This document shows, in pieces, positions 17,825 to 27,103 of a stretch of 64,000 nt of DNA; positions within the stretch are counted from its first letter, which is position 1, and the number at the start of each line of letters is the position of its first letter. The translations under genes were made by a program, and so were the position numbers. A model generated the notes under the pieces. That model did no database searches, was not told the DNA's origin, and worked only from the letters and a program-made list of their open reading frames with translations. Origin of the DNA: Paenibacillus graminis (GTDB lineage Bacteria; Bacillota; Bacilli; Paenibacillales; Paenibacillaceae); assembly GCF_000758705.1 (NCBI RefSeq), contig NZ_CP009287.1, positions 558,001 to 622,000 on the forward strand, given 5' to 3'.

Positions 17825-17865
17825 GCCCAATTGCCCGCTGACCGCGGGCTTTTGGGTTATTTTCT
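17825..17865 (+). terminator. Terminator after the sugar-binding protein gene
   Basis: GCCCGC-TGACC-GCGGGC, extended by GCCCAA/TTGGGT outside, followed by TTATTTTCTT. It separates the transporter operon from the two-component genes. Confidence 0.88.
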
Positions 17866-17893
17866 TCAAATATAAGGATGTACGTCGGGTGAG

Positions 17894-19810
17894 GTGTACA
17901 GGGCACAGATGAGCATACGCAAACGAACGGGGACCCTATGGAGCTCCTTCAATTATTGGTGGGGACGAAGATCGCTGCAGAGCCGGCTGGTGGCGGCCTA
18001 TATTTTTATTATTCTGGGTCCGTGTCTGCTGGTCTCCCTCTATTCCTACAGATCGATCAACAATACGTATGTCCGCGATGCCGTGGACAAAAACAGCTAT
18101 TTGCTGCAAATGGAAAAGCTGCATATTCTCAACCAGATCGAGGCTATGGAGCGGGCGGCGCAGATGGCCTATTCCGACAAGGCGGTCCAGAATTATCTGC
18201 TCAATGAGAATGATCCCTCCCTCGGCGAGCTGATTGATTTCAATACGACAACTTTTGTGAATCTGAGCAGAATTCAAATCAACAATCCCAATATTGAGCA
18301 TTTGCGCCTTTATTCAGGAAGCAGGGAGGTTCACGAACTCTGGCCGATTATATTCCGGGAGGACCGGGTATCCATGGAGCCTTGGTTCCAGCAAGCCTTA
18401 AAGCTGCAGGGGCAGGAGCTGTGGTCCTTTCAAAATGAAGACCCTGATCTCATGCAGCGTTATTCGGGCGATCCCCCGAAGGGGCAGCCAAAGGTCTCTT
18501 TATTGCGCGAGATCAGCATTCCTGCCGGCCATCATGTCGGGATGATTCAGGTGGATATGCTGCTCAGCCGGTTCACGCCGAAAACCTATACCGATGTGCG
18601 CGACAACCAGTCGCAGATGTTCATCGCGGGCGAAGAACAGCAGTTGTTTACACGGGCCGACAATTCTTTTGTACAGGATAATCCGCAGCTGACCGGAGCG
18701 GTTGCCGGACGCCTGCGGCAGTATGCGGAGAACGGGGAGTGGGACATCCACTATAAGGAGAATGGCAACTCTTTTCTGCTGATTCATACCCCGCTTACGG
18801 AGATCGGCGCTTCGCTGGTGAACGTGGTGTCCATGGAAGGGGTTATGAAGGATATATCGCATACCCGCAATCTGATTATCGGACTCAATATCGGCTTTAT
18901 TGTGCTGGTTACAGTTATTGCCTATGTGCTGAATGCCTTTATCCTGAAGAATCTGCGCCGGTTGACTGAGACGATGAAAAAAGCGCGCAGAGGGGAAGCG
19001 TATACGGGGATCAGTATCCGCGGAGGCGGGGAAGTCGGGGAGCTGGCCCATCATTTCTCCAAGCTGATGAACACGATTAATACGCTGGTAGCCCAGGCTG
19101 TGAACAAGGAGGCTCTCTCGAAGGAGGCCGAGCTGCGGACGCTGCATAACCAGATCGATGCCCACTTTCTCTATAACACGCTGGAAAATATTAAAATGCT
19201 GGCCGAAATCGAGAACCAGCGGGGCATCTCCGATGCGCTGACTTCGCTTGGCGGCATGATGCGCTACAATTTCAAATGGTCAGGGGAGTATGTGAAGCTG
19301 CGGGATGAAATCCGCCATATCGAGAACTACATTGAAGTGATGAATATCCGGTTTGAGTACCCGATTCTGCTGGAACTGGAGATTGATGCTCCTTATCTGG
19401 AGCTTGAGGTGCTGAAGATGTCGCTGCAGCCGGTAGTAGAGAACAGTGTGAAGCACGCCTGGGCAGCCGGAGAGGAAGAGCTTCAGAACCGCTCGATCCG
19501 CATCCGGATTTCGGAGGCCGAGGGGGATATCCTAATCGCTATCCGCGATAACGGGTTCGGGCTGACCCCGGAACGGCTGACGGAGCTGCACAGTTCCATC
19601 TATGCCAAGGAGGAGCCGGGGGCAGATGCTTCAGGTTCCTCAACTGGCGGTTATAGAGGGGGAGGCATAGGGCTCCGGAATGTGCATCAGCGGCTGCAGC
19701 TGTTCTATGGGGAAGCCTACGGGCTGGAAGTGCAGAGTCAAGCGGGGGAATGGACGACAGTGTTCATGACGCTGCCCAAAGTTCTTTTGACGGGGGATAG
19801 ACAGACATGA
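17894..19810 (+). CDS. Sensor histidine kinase, YesM type
   Basis: 638 residues in the membrane. TM1 lies near residues 32-52 (AAYIFIILGPCLLVSLYSY), a ~270-residue extracellular sensor follows, and TM2 is near 326-350. Then come HAMP, the His-kinase signature NQIDAHFLYNTLENI with H424 (counting from the GTG), and a HATPase domain with VENSVKHAW and GGGIGLRNVHQRL. Family members sense extracellular sugars and phosphorylate an AraC-type partner, which follows with a 4-base overlap. The start may be GTG at 17894 or ATG at 17909; both are weakly supported. Lying just after the sugar transporter, it probably controls it. Confidence 0.92.
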   Translation: MYRAQMSIRKRTGTLWSSFNYWWGRRSLQSRLVAAYIFIILGPCLLVSLYSYRSINNTYVRDAVDKNSYLLQMEKLHILNQIEAMERAAQMAYSDKAVQNYLLNENDPSLGELIDFNTTTFVNLSRIQINNPNIEHLRLYSGSREVHELWPIIFREDRVSMEPWFQQALKLQGQELWSFQNEDPDLMQRYSGDPPKGQPKVSLLREISIPAGHHVGMIQVDMLLSRFTPKTYTDVRDNQSQMFIAGEEQQLFTRADNSFVQDNPQLTGAVAGRLRQYAENGEWDIHYKENGNSFLLIHTPLTEIGASLVNVVSMEGVMKDISHTRNLIIGLNIGFIVLVTVIAYVLNAFILKNLRRLTETMKKARRGEAYTGISIRGGGEVGELAHHFSKLMNTINTLVAQAVNKEALSKEAELRTLHNQIDAHFLYNTLENIKMLAEIENQRGISDALTSLGGMMRYNFKWSGEYVKLRDEIRHIENYIEVMNIRFEYPILLELEIDAPYLELEVLKMSLQPVVENSVKHAWAAGEEELQNRSIRIRISEAEGDILIAIRDNGFGLTPERLTELHSSIYAKEEPGADASGSSTGGYRGGGIGLRNVHQRLQLFYGEAYGLEVQSQAGEWTTVFMTLPKVLLTGDRQT

Positions 19811-21396
19811 AAAAGCTGCTGATTATAGATGATGAAAAGATGATCCGTCAGGGCCTGCAGGCCATGATTGAGCGGGAATACCCGTCCTGCTACAGCATCG
19901 CTCTGGCGGGGAATGGTGCAGAGGCGCTTGCCCTGTATCAGCAGGAACGCAGAGATATCATCATTACCGACATCCGCATGCCGGTGATGGATGGCATTAC
20001 GCTTCTGGAGCGGCTGTCCGCGGAAGCAGAGCCCGGCGGGGAAGGGCCGGCGGTCGTGATCTTAAGCGGTTATGATGATTTTGAATATGCCAAAAGCGCG
20101 ATCCGCTACCGCGTTAAGGATTATCTGCTGAAGCCGATCCGGCGGGAGGAGCTGTTCGGGGTTCTGGAGCAGATCAGCCGGGAGTGGAAGGAGCAGGAGT
20201 CCAGCTCCCGGAGGCTTGCGGAGGAGGCTGAGGGCTACCGCCAAGAGCTGCGTACCGCCCGGCTGCGCGGTCTGCTGATGCAGGAGCCCGTGGAGCCGTC
20301 GCTGGAGCAGCAGCAGGAACTGGAACGGCTGCCGGTTCCTTTTACGGTTGGGGTGCTGAACTTCTATTATAATGACGGGACACGGATGAAGCCTGGGGAA
20401 GTACAAGGGCTGATTGAACGGATGAGCGGACCGCTCTCCGGCCGTTTTACTGAGATTCTGACAGACTGGGAAGGGAAGCTGGTCCTTGTCGGAAGGGGCA
20501 AGGAGGCATTCCGGGAGCTGGACCGGCAGGCAGCGGCCAAGGATTTGAACGGGCCGCTCATCGGCATCGGCGGCGAAATGCGCAATCCGGCAGATTTCCG
20601 CACAGGATATAAGGAGGCCTGCCGCGCGCTGCAGTATACGTTCCTGCCGCCGCAGGCCAGCCTCATGGACTACGCAGATCTGCGCGAAGGGCGGCTGCAG
20701 TTTCCGGCGCCGGAGGAGGAGCTGCGCAAGCTGCTGAACATGCTCGGGACCGAACGCGAGAAGGAAATCAAAAGTTTGCTGGGCGCTATTTTTCAGCTGG
20801 AGCATTTGCAGCATTTGGATTTGGCATATCTTGAACATGTGGGCCGCAGCATCAATGAACGGGTGCTGGATGAGGTTTTCCGTTTGCACGGGGAAGCCTC
20901 GATAGAGGTGCTGAAGCTGTACCGTACAGTAGGCAATCTGTATAATTTCCGCCATTTTCACGACTATTACCGGACACTTGAGCATTTGCTCATTACGGTG
21001 AACGAATATATCATAGGAATTAGATCCGCTCACACCGAGCATACCGATATGGAGGAAGCGCTGGCCTACATTGAGGCGAATTATGCCCGTCCGCTGAATA
21101 TGGCCATGGTCAGCAACTATGTGTCGCTTAACTATTCTTATTTCAGTGAGGCCTTCAAGGCCTACACCGGAGAGAGTTTTGTGCTGTATCTCAAAAAAGT
21201 CCGCATCCGCCATGCCAAAGCACTGCTCTCCGAGAACCGCATCAAGCTGGCCGGTGTCTCCGAAGCCGTCGGCTTCGAGAACAGCAAGCAGTTCGCCCGT
21301 GTATTCAAGGAGCTGGAAGGCATCTCGCCCGGCGAATACCGCGCCAAGCTGCTGCTGGAGCGTTACTCGGAACGTCCCGGAGATAAGGAATCGTAA
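19807..21396 (+). CDS. Response regulator with AraC-type DNA-binding domain, YesN type
   Basis: 529 residues. The N-terminal receiver has DD at 8-9 and the phospho-acceptor D55 in IITDIRMPVMDG. A long middle region (about 140-410) follows. The C-terminus is an AraC double helix-turn-helix (MAMVSNYVSLNYSYFSEAFK; LAGVSEAVGFENSKQFARVF). It is the output partner of the YesM-type kinase and is expected to activate the transporter or glycoside genes. The ATG overlaps the kinase stop (ATGA). No domain is missing. A degenerate repeat-filled gap follows instead of a clear terminator. Confidence 0.93.
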   Translation: MKKLLIIDDEKMIRQGLQAMIEREYPSCYSIALAGNGAEALALYQQERRDIIITDIRMPVMDGITLLERLSAEAEPGGEGPAVVILSGYDDFEYAKSAIRYRVKDYLLKPIRREELFGVLEQISREWKEQESSSRRLAEEAEGYRQELRTARLRGLLMQEPVEPSLEQQQELERLPVPFTVGVLNFYYNDGTRMKPGEVQGLIERMSGPLSGRFTEILTDWEGKLVLVGRGKEAFRELDRQAAAKDLNGPLIGIGGEMRNPADFRTGYKEACRALQYTFLPPQASLMDYADLREGRLQFPAPEEELRKLLNMLGTEREKEIKSLLGAIFQLEHLQHLDLAYLEHVGRSINERVLDEVFRLHGEASIEVLKLYRTVGNLYNFRHFHDYYRTLEHLLITVNEYIIGIRSAHTEHTDMEEALAYIEANYARPLNMAMVSNYVSLNYSYFSEAFKAYTGESFVLYLKKVRIRHAKALLSENRIKLAGVSEAVGFENSKQFARVFKELEGISPGEYRAKLLLERYSERPGDKES

Positions 21397-21465
21397 GAAG
21401 CCGGTGCCATCAGCCGCTTGGGCTGAGGCAAGGACGCTGCTGCCGGCATTGCGGGGTGAAGCGCC

Positions 21466-21640
21466 GCTGACGGAGAGCAGCCGTGCTGCTGGAGAGCAGC
21501 CGCTGACGATGAAGAGCCGCTGATGGAGAGCAGCCGCTGACGGTGAAGAGCCGCTGATGGAGAGCAGCCGCTGACGGTGAACGCCGCTGCTGGAGAGCAG
21601 CCGCTAACGGAGAGCGGTTGCTGCTGGTAGCAGCCGCTGA
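21466..21640. repeat. Degenerate ~34-bp tandem array
   Basis: Units close to GAAGAGCCGCTGATGGAG plus AGCAGCCGCTGACGGT repeat about five times with increasing divergence on both sides. There are no ribosome-binding sites. It lies immediately downstream of the yesN-like gene and before repeat module B. Confidence 0.7.
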
Positions 21641-21818
21641 CGGTGATCAGCACTGACGGCTACAATAATGGGCCGCTTGGGGGGCTACGGTAGTGAGAGG
21701 TATCTGGGTGACCGGGCAGGAACGGAAGCAGAGGGGGCTCCGCTGGATCTAAGTACCTCTCTGCCCGGAATACAGCAGTTCCGTCTCTAGGAAACGGTTC
21801 TGACTGCAACTAACTTTT

Positions 21819-22020
21819 TGTTAGTGGGAATTAGTACAACTAATTTAACGGAATTGTGCTCATTTTTCGATTTAGGTGGAAAAAGGAAACTTAAATATTC
21901 AGCGAACAGCTAATTTAGGGGTATTTTAACGATTACGGAAAATTTAAGTGGACTAATTCCCGCTAAATGCGGATTAAGTTTGTTATAAGAAGAATTAGTG
22001 GGAGAAATTCCACCTAATGA
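21819..22020. repeat. GTGGAAAAAG repeat module B (diverged)
   Basis: GTGG-type units at 21824 and 21876 are about 51 bases apart once an extra G is allowed for. Another, GTGGACTAATTCCC, lies at 21948, and a reverse unit AAATTCCACCTAA near 22005. It is more diverged than modules A, C and D. The flanks up to 22278 contain no supported gene. Confidence 0.65.
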
Positions 22021-22278
22021 GTATGAAATCGAGTCCGAGGTTGGGCAGGATGGGCAGGACAGGATGGGCAGATAGATAGCAGATGTCCTCTAGGCACGGT
22101 GATTTTTCCCCGGATGACCGGAAGCTCACTGTGCTGAACAGTTGGGCTGCCCAGGTCTGTTCAAGTCTTCAAGTCTGTTCAAGTCTGTTCGATTCTTCAA
22201 GTCTGCAAGGCTCGAGGTATGCTCTCAAATTACAGAGAGTAAGTCCTCAGATATGGAAAGTTGAGGTGAGACGCCCGG

Positions 22279-23082
22279 GTGGAAGAAGTTCAAGGGGAAT
22301 TAATTACTGTAGAGACGCTGGCTGCGGATTTTCAGAGGCTGGGTGTGCGCGAGGGGATGACGCTGCTGCTGCATTCGTCTTTCAAGTCGCTGGGGCAGTG
22401 GGTGGCAGGCGGACCGGTTGCCGTTATTTTGGCACTGGAGCAGGTGCTTGGGGAAGAAGGGACATTGGTGATGCCGACCCATTCCTCGGACCTGACCGAT
22501 CCGTCAGGCTGGAGCAACCCGCCGGTGCCGGAAGCATGGTGGCAGAGCATCCGGGAGCATATGCCGGCCTATGACCCGGACCTCACGCTGCTGCGCGGGA
22601 TGGGCGTGATTCCCGAAACCTTCCGCAAGCAAAAAGGCGTGAAGCGCAGCAGCCATCCGATAAGTTCTTTTGCCGCCTGGGGCAGGCACAGGGATGAGAT
22701 TATCGATGGGCATGCGCTGGACTATGCTTTTGGTGAACAATCGCCTCTGGCCAGGATTTATGATCTGAAGGGAAGCGTGCTGCTGCTCGGCGTAGACAGT
22801 CTCAACAATACCTCTCTGCATCTGGCTGAATACCGGGCGGAGTATGCCGGGAAGCAGGAGGTCACTGCGGGAGCGCCTATGCTGGTTGATGGGGCCAGAC
22901 AATGGGTGGAGTTCAGGGACTATAACTGGAATTCGGATGATTTTGCCGCGATTGGCGGGGACTTTGGACAAGAGACGGGACAGATTACATATGGGAAAGT
23001 TGCCGCAGCACCCGCCCAGCTCATCCCGCAGCGGGAGATCGTGGATTATGCGGTGAAATGGCTGGAGCAGAGGCGGGTGTGA
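22279..23082 (+). CDS. AAC(3)-family aminoglycoside/antibiotic N-acetyltransferase-fold protein
   Basis: 267 residues of the Antibiotic_NAT family: LLLHSSFKSLGQWVAGG near the start, GTLVMPTHSSDLTDPS, then KRSSHPISSFAAWG and SVLLLGVDSLNNTSLHLAEY. Members transfer acetyl from acetyl-CoA to the 3-amino group of aminoglycosides, but many chromosomal copies (YokD-like) have unknown substrates, so resistance is not proven. The start is GTG with TTGAGGTGAGA upstream. It is apparently monocistronic, between a repeat-rich gap and a phosphatase gene 133 bases downstream. Confidence 0.88.
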   Translation: MEEVQGELITVETLAADFQRLGVREGMTLLLHSSFKSLGQWVAGGPVAVILALEQVLGEEGTLVMPTHSSDLTDPSGWSNPPVPEAWWQSIREHMPAYDPDLTLLRGMGVIPETFRKQKGVKRSSHPISSFAAWGRHRDEIIDGHALDYAFGEQSPLARIYDLKGSVLLLGVDSLNNTSLHLAEYRAEYAGKQEVTAGAPMLVDGARQWVEFRDYNWNSDDFAAIGGDFGQETGQITYGKVAAAPAQLIPQREIVDYAVKWLEQRRV

Positions 23083-23215
23083 CGGAAACGGATCAGGTTG
23101 CGTGTGCAGCTGGGAAGAGCAGCTCTTCAGCGCAGTTAGGGGTAATTTCCTGAATTTAGGGAGAACAAATTTGACTTATAACTTATAGGATGAACTATAA
23201 AAGGAGTGTGGCCTC

Positions 23216-23857
23216 TTGACTGTAACAACAGTATTTATAACCCGGCACGGTCAAACAGAATGGAATGTCCAGAACCGGATGCAGGGGCATCTCGATTCAC
23301 CGCTTACCCCGCTTGGCGAGCAGCAGGCACAGTGGCTGAACGCGGGGCTGCAAAAGGAGCCGCTGGATATCGTATACTCCAGCTCAAGCCCAAGGGCATT
23401 CCGGACGGCGGAGATTATCCGGGGGGAACGGGACATCCCGCTAACTGCCTGCGATGAATTCAAGGAAATCGGCATGGGGGTCTGGGAAGGATGCGACTCC
23501 GGCGATATCGAAGCCCGGGACCCGGTGCAGCACTTTAACTTTTGGAAGGACCCGGAGGAATTCAGGGTGGAAGGCAGCGAGAGCTTTGCCGGTGTGCAGA
23601 AGCGTGCGCTGGACAAGCTGCAGGAAATTGTGGCCGCACATGAGGGGCAGCGCATCCTGATTGTTACCCATACGGTGGTTATTAAAGTGCTGATGGCTTA
23701 TTTTGAACAGAGGGCCATGGAAAAGCTATGGGATCTGCCCTATATTTATCCTACCTGCCTGTGCCGGGTTGATTTTACGGACGGAATGGCGGAGATCCTG
23801 CTGCACGGGGATACAAGCCATTATGTGAGAAGCACGGAAGATGAACTATTTGATTAG
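23216..23857 (+). CDS. Histidine phosphatase (phosphoglycerate mutase-like) family protein
   Basis: 213 residues with the RHG signature (FITRHGQTEWNVQNRMQG), which holds the phosphorylated His. A second His appears in ILIVTHTVVIKVLM, and the mid-domain Glu in EIGMGVWEG. These are cytoplasmic phosphatases of small phosphorylated metabolites; true glycolytic mutase activity is unlikely for this CobC/PhoE-like type. It starts at TTG with AAAAGGAG upstream. A strong hairpin terminator follows about 40 bases after the stop, so it forms its own unit or ends that of the AAC(3)-like gene. Confidence 0.9.
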   Translation: MTVTTVFITRHGQTEWNVQNRMQGHLDSPLTPLGEQQAQWLNAGLQKEPLDIVYSSSSPRAFRTAEIIRGERDIPLTACDEFKEIGMGVWEGCDSGDIEARDPVQHFNFWKDPEEFRVEGSESFAGVQKRALDKLQEIVAAHEGQRILIVTHTVVIKVLMAYFEQRAMEKLWDLPYIYPTCLCRVDFTDGMAEILLHGDTSHYVRSTEDELFD

Positions 23858-23895
23858 TCCTAAATAGATCCTGTTTGCTTAAAAAGCTTCAGCCG

Positions 23896-23933
23896 CAGGC
23901 GATACTCCGAATGACACGGGTATCGCCTGTTTG
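23896..23933 (+). terminator. Terminator after the histidine phosphatase gene
   Basis: Arms CAGGCGATAC and GTATCGCCTG are perfect over 10 bp, followed by TTTGG. The MFS gene ends about 70 bases further on in the opposite direction. Confidence 0.8.
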
Positions 23934-24001
23934 GTATGGGGAATATGGATCGCCCCGAATGCGGGCGGATCAAGGCAGTCCCTGTAGCCCCGTGGCCGGG
24001 C

Positions 24002-25279
24002 TTACCTTTTGGCTAAAACGCCTGGAGCCACGGCGGGCGGCCTGCTGTTCTGCAAATGTCTGGCTTCAAGCATCGACAGGTCCCCATCAAGCATCCGGAG
24101 GCCGGGGAGAAGCAGGGCGGTTCCGGCAAATACAGCCGGCAGCAGTCCTGCAGCGAGAAATAAGGCAGATATGCCATAGGCCTCGGCAATGGCCCCTCCG
24201 GCAAAAGCGCCTAAGGGCGTCAGGCTGCCGCCAATCAGAAACCGGATGGAATTCACCCGCCCCTGGAGATTCCCGGGAACCAGACGCCCGTGCAGGGAGG
24301 AGCTTAACGAACCGAAGAAGGGTCCCAGGGCACCGGATACAAATACGGCAGCAAGCGCGAAGGGGAAGCTGGGGACCAGCCCCCATATGGATGTGATGAC
24401 TCCGATGGTGCCCAGACTGCCGAGCATGACCAGGCGCCTGTGTGTAATCTCGCCCAGCAGGGAAATCACACCAAGCCCAGCCAGCGTTCCCAATGCCGAA
24501 GCTGTGGTGAGCGTGCCCATGGCTGCGGCATCGCGGTGGAGCACCTCGCGCACATAGGGAACCATCATCGTCCAGACGGCGATGGAGCTCAGATTGCTGA
24601 CCGAAGCCATGAGCATAATGGTGAACATTGCCGGGAACTGCTTGTAGAAGGTGAAGCCTTCCGCAATTTCACGCATATATGCGGTGAGGGTGAAGCTGCC
24701 TGGAGCTGTATCCGGCTTGGGCAGCTTCGGCAGGCAGAGCAGCGTGGCAATGGCGGCGGTGTAGCACAGCATATTGATGCCAAGGGCCGGCAGCGCTCCG
24801 CTGGCGGCAGTAATTACACCGGCCAGCGCAGGCCCAAGCAGCGCCGCCGCTCCCTTGCAGCCGTCGATGACGGCGAAGGCGCGCACCAGCTTCCGGCTAT
24901 CTGCGACGCCGGGAATAACAGCCATCGCCGTGGGCATGAACAGCGCGGCGCAGGCGCCGCTAAGCCCGGCTGCGGCGAACAAATGCCAGAGCTGGAGCTG
25001 GCCGGCGAGGCCCATACCCAGCGGCAGGGCAATGGCCAGCAACCGGACGGCGGCCAGGCAGGCCATGAAGCGCACGCGGGGCAGCCGGTCGGCGAGCGGC
25101 GAGCCGATTAAGCGAAGCAGCAGCTCCGGGATGCCGGAGCTGAGTGCCAGCGCGCCCATGGCCAGCTTGGAGCCGGTCAGCTCGTAGACCAGCCACTCCA
25201 TCGCCAGCAGGCCAAAGGCATCCCCGAAGGCGCTCAGAGAAATCGTGGACAACAAACCATAGTAGCTGCGTTTCAGCAT
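24002..25279 (-). CDS. MFS transporter (drug efflux-like)
   Basis: 425 residues with about twelve hydrophobic spans. The A-like motif GSPLADRLPRVRFMAC lies after span 2, and the second half begins near VPYVREVLHRDAA. The overall pattern is that of MFS_3/enterobactin-exporter-like proteins, which move small molecules or drugs out with protons. AAAGGAG precedes the ATG. It lies 123 bases after an ArsR-type regulator gene on the same strand, so the two probably form one regulated unit. The substrate is unknown. Confidence 0.88.
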   Translation of the reverse strand: MLKRSYYGLLSTISLSAFGDAFGLLAMEWLVYELTGSKLAMGALALSSGIPELLLRLIGSPLADRLPRVRFMACLAAVRLLAIALPLGMGLAGQLQLWHLFAAAGLSGACAALFMPTAMAVIPGVADSRKLVRAFAVIDGCKGAAALLGPALAGVITAASGALPALGINMLCYTAAIATLLCLPKLPKPDTAPGSFTLTAYMREIAEGFTFYKQFPAMFTIMLMASVSNLSSIAVWTMMVPYVREVLHRDAAAMGTLTTASALGTLAGLGVISLLGEITHRRLVMLGSLGTIGVITSIWGLVPSFPFALAAVFVSGALGPFFGSLSSSLHGRLVPGNLQGRVNSIRFLIGGSLTPLGAFAGGAIAEAYGISALFLAAGLLPAVFAGTALLLPGLRMLDGDLSMLEARHLQNSRPPAVAPGVLAKR

Positions 25280-25402
25280 GGGGAAATCACTCCTTTTTCA
25301 CGTATCCCCAAGCCAGGCGCTCAGGCCACAAATGGGATATGACCGTTAAGCGGCGGTTCATCCGGGGGATTGCTCGTTTACCGCATAATCGTCTGCTCCT
25401 GC

Positions 25403-26308
25403 TCACTTCTCCATATAATCGGCAATCTGCTGCGGCAGACCGTTCAAGGCCTCCATACGCAGGCTGTAGGAGGCGCTTTTGCCGCTGGTATGGACAATGA
25501 CTAATCCAGCCGAGCGCAGTGTGATGAGATGGTAGTGGATCGTGCTTTTGGACAGGCCAACCTGCCGGACGATTTCAGTGAAGCCCAATTGCTTCCCAGC
25601 CAGCAGACGGAGAATGGAGAGCCGTGTCTCATCGGAGAGCGCCCGGGTTAGCCTCAGCAGCGAAGGAGCGGGCCGCCCTTCCTCCGGAGGCAGCGCGTCA
25701 CAGGCATAGCTGGTAAAAACAAATTCATCATATAACGAAGAGGTCACCAGCGGGCGGGCATGATACTGTGGGATCAGTATGATGTGCTGCAATAGTTCGC
25801 CGGGGTACAGCCGCATTCCCTGTGTCGCCTGTTCGTAAACCTCCAAAGCATTCGTACCGTTCAATCCGGCCCGTCTGGTGTCTGCCTCCCGGCTCAGCGA
25901 GTCTAAAATGGCGGGATCAATTTCACGGAAGTACTGTTCATTCCATTCCCGCAGAACCACGGAAGCTTGGCTGCGCATATCTGTGAGATTGGACGGAACC
26001 GTTGATCCGAAGCGTGCGGTAATTTCGAACAGCTCTCCCGGAGAGAGACCGTCGAACCAATCCAGGAAACCAGATACGGTACGGTCCCCGGTGCAGCTCC
26101 AAATGTATGGGGTGAGCGTGAAATCGGAATAATCCCTGTAGAACTCCTGCATGTTCCGAAGCTGGGCCGTGGTAAATTTTTTCTGGACCTCCTTAACCCA
26201 GAGCTTGCCGGACTCCAGAGCGTTATGATTCTGCTTGCCCAGGAAGGCAGTTAAACTGGTGAAGCATTCATACATAGGAGCAAAATCCACTTCTACCTTA
26301 TAATTCAT
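25403..26308 (-). CDS. ArsR-family winged-helix regulator with long N-terminal domain
   Basis: About 301 residues. The last ~90 form an ArsR winged helix (ALSDETRLSILRLLAG; GFTEIVRQVGLSKSTIHYHL; AGLVIVHTSGKSASYSL). The first ~210 are an uncharacterised sensor region without metal-binding Cys pairs, so metal sensing is unlikely. It probably represses its own gene and the MFS exporter downstream: an inverted repeat built on AGTTCT/AGAACT lies about 110 bases upstream. Two in-frame ATGs (26314 and 26308) share AAGGAAACGAGGA; the second has the better spacing. Confidence 0.86.
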   Translation of the reverse strand: MNYKVEVDFAPMYECFTSLTAFLGKQNHNALESGKLWVKEVQKKFTTAQLRNMQEFYRDYSDFTLTPYIWSCTGDRTVSGFLDWFDGLSPGELFEITARFGSTVPSNLTDMRSQASVVLREWNEQYFREIDPAILDSLSREADTRRAGLNGTNALEVYEQATQGMRLYPGELLQHIILIPQYHARPLVTSSLYDEFVFTSYACDALPPEEGRPAPSLLRLTRALSDETRLSILRLLAGKQLGFTEIVRQVGLSKSTIHYHLITLRSAGLVIVHTSGKSASYSLRMEALNGLPQQIADYMEK

Positions 26309-26414
26309 GTGCATTCCTCGTTTCCTTATGATTGCGCCATGCAGGCGTTAGGGGAGGCGAAAGGCGGAATTCATATACAGCAGCGGGTGCTGGCCGAAGT
26401 AGCTCACCATTACC

Positions 26415-26450
26415 AGAACTTTAAATATTTAGTTCTATAAATATAGAACT
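26415..26450. promoter_or_regulatory. Putative operator of the ArsR-type regulator
   Basis: AGAACT (26415), AGTTCT (26431) and AGAACT (26445). The last two form AGTTCTATA-AA-TATAGAACT, a 9-bp inverted repeat. The site sits in the AT-rich promoter region of the regulator, as expected for autoregulation. Confidence 0.55.
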
Positions 26451-26576
26451 TTAATTTAGTTTATTATAAACGAACTAATTTACGATATCAAGGATGTCGA
26501 ACTAAGTTCCGGAAAATAAATTATAGCCCACTGGCACATATGACACCGTTTTTCAGTTATACAGACACAGGCAGAG

Positions 26577-26675
26577 GGGGCTTGTTGATAGGGAGCTTGG
26601 TGATAGGAGCTTGTTGATAGGGAGCTTGTTGATAGAGGGCTTGGTGATAGAGGGCCTGGCGATAAAGAGGTTTGC
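26577..26675. repeat. Six-copy ~15-bp tandem array
   Basis: Units close to GGGAGCTTGTTGATA repeat six times with drift toward GAGGGCCTGGCGATA. No gene is supported. It adjoins repeat module C. Confidence 0.75.
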
Positions 26676-26716
26676 GTTAAAGGGCCGGGAGGATCACAGG
26701 GAGCCGCAGGTAAGTA

Positions 26717-26903
26717 AAGTGGAAATAGTACAGTTAAATAAACGTAAAAACTTCCTAAAGAAGGAATAGTGGGAAAAAGTAGAGTTAATTTGAGCATATT
26801 CACGGGTGGGCGGGTAAATTGGCCAGATTAGTTGCCCTTTTTCCACTAACGTTTGCGGGGAGAGGGATAAGGAAGATTTAGGTTTACTTTTTCCACTTAA
26901 GGT
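26717..26903. repeat. GTGGAAAAAG repeat module C (two forward, two reverse)
   Basis: Forward GTGGAAATAG at 26719 and GTGGGAAAAAG at 26769 (51 bases apart when the A-runs are aligned). Reverse CTTTTTCCAC at 26837 and 26887 (50 apart). It has the same layout as module A. Nothing gene-like is seen in the rest of 26451-27002. Confidence 0.85.
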
Positions 26904-27002
26904 TGTTACCGAACCGGGCAGATCCAAGCAGGGGGGACCGGGGGAATGGGGGACATTACCTCACCCTGGCAATCACAGTTTACAGGATTTTTAAGCGATC
27001 TT

Positions 27003-27046
27003 AAAACTAAAACGGCTGCACTGTCCTGTGAAGGATGGTGCAGCCG
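27003..27046 (-). terminator. Terminator of the surface nuclease gene
   Basis: Read on the minus strand, GGCTGCAC and GTGCAGCC arms are followed by GTTTTAGTTTTAAG. It lies about 60 bases after the stop. Confidence 0.85.
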
Positions 27047-27103
27047 GTTTGTTCCATTGACGATGAGCTTCCTGCCTCGCAGGAACTCTTGACTCCGATA
27101 GTG

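Noticed and set aside
22083..22278. A longer gene start for the AAC(3)-like protein or a separate ORF at 22083
   Set aside because: The frame at 22083 differs from that of the acetyltransferase and is low complexity (CAAGTCTGTT repeats); the GTG at 22279 has the only good ribosome site.
22279..23082. Calling clinical aminoglycoside resistance
   Set aside because: The AAC(3)-like fold is common in soil Bacillota with unknown substrates; sequence alone does not show resistance.
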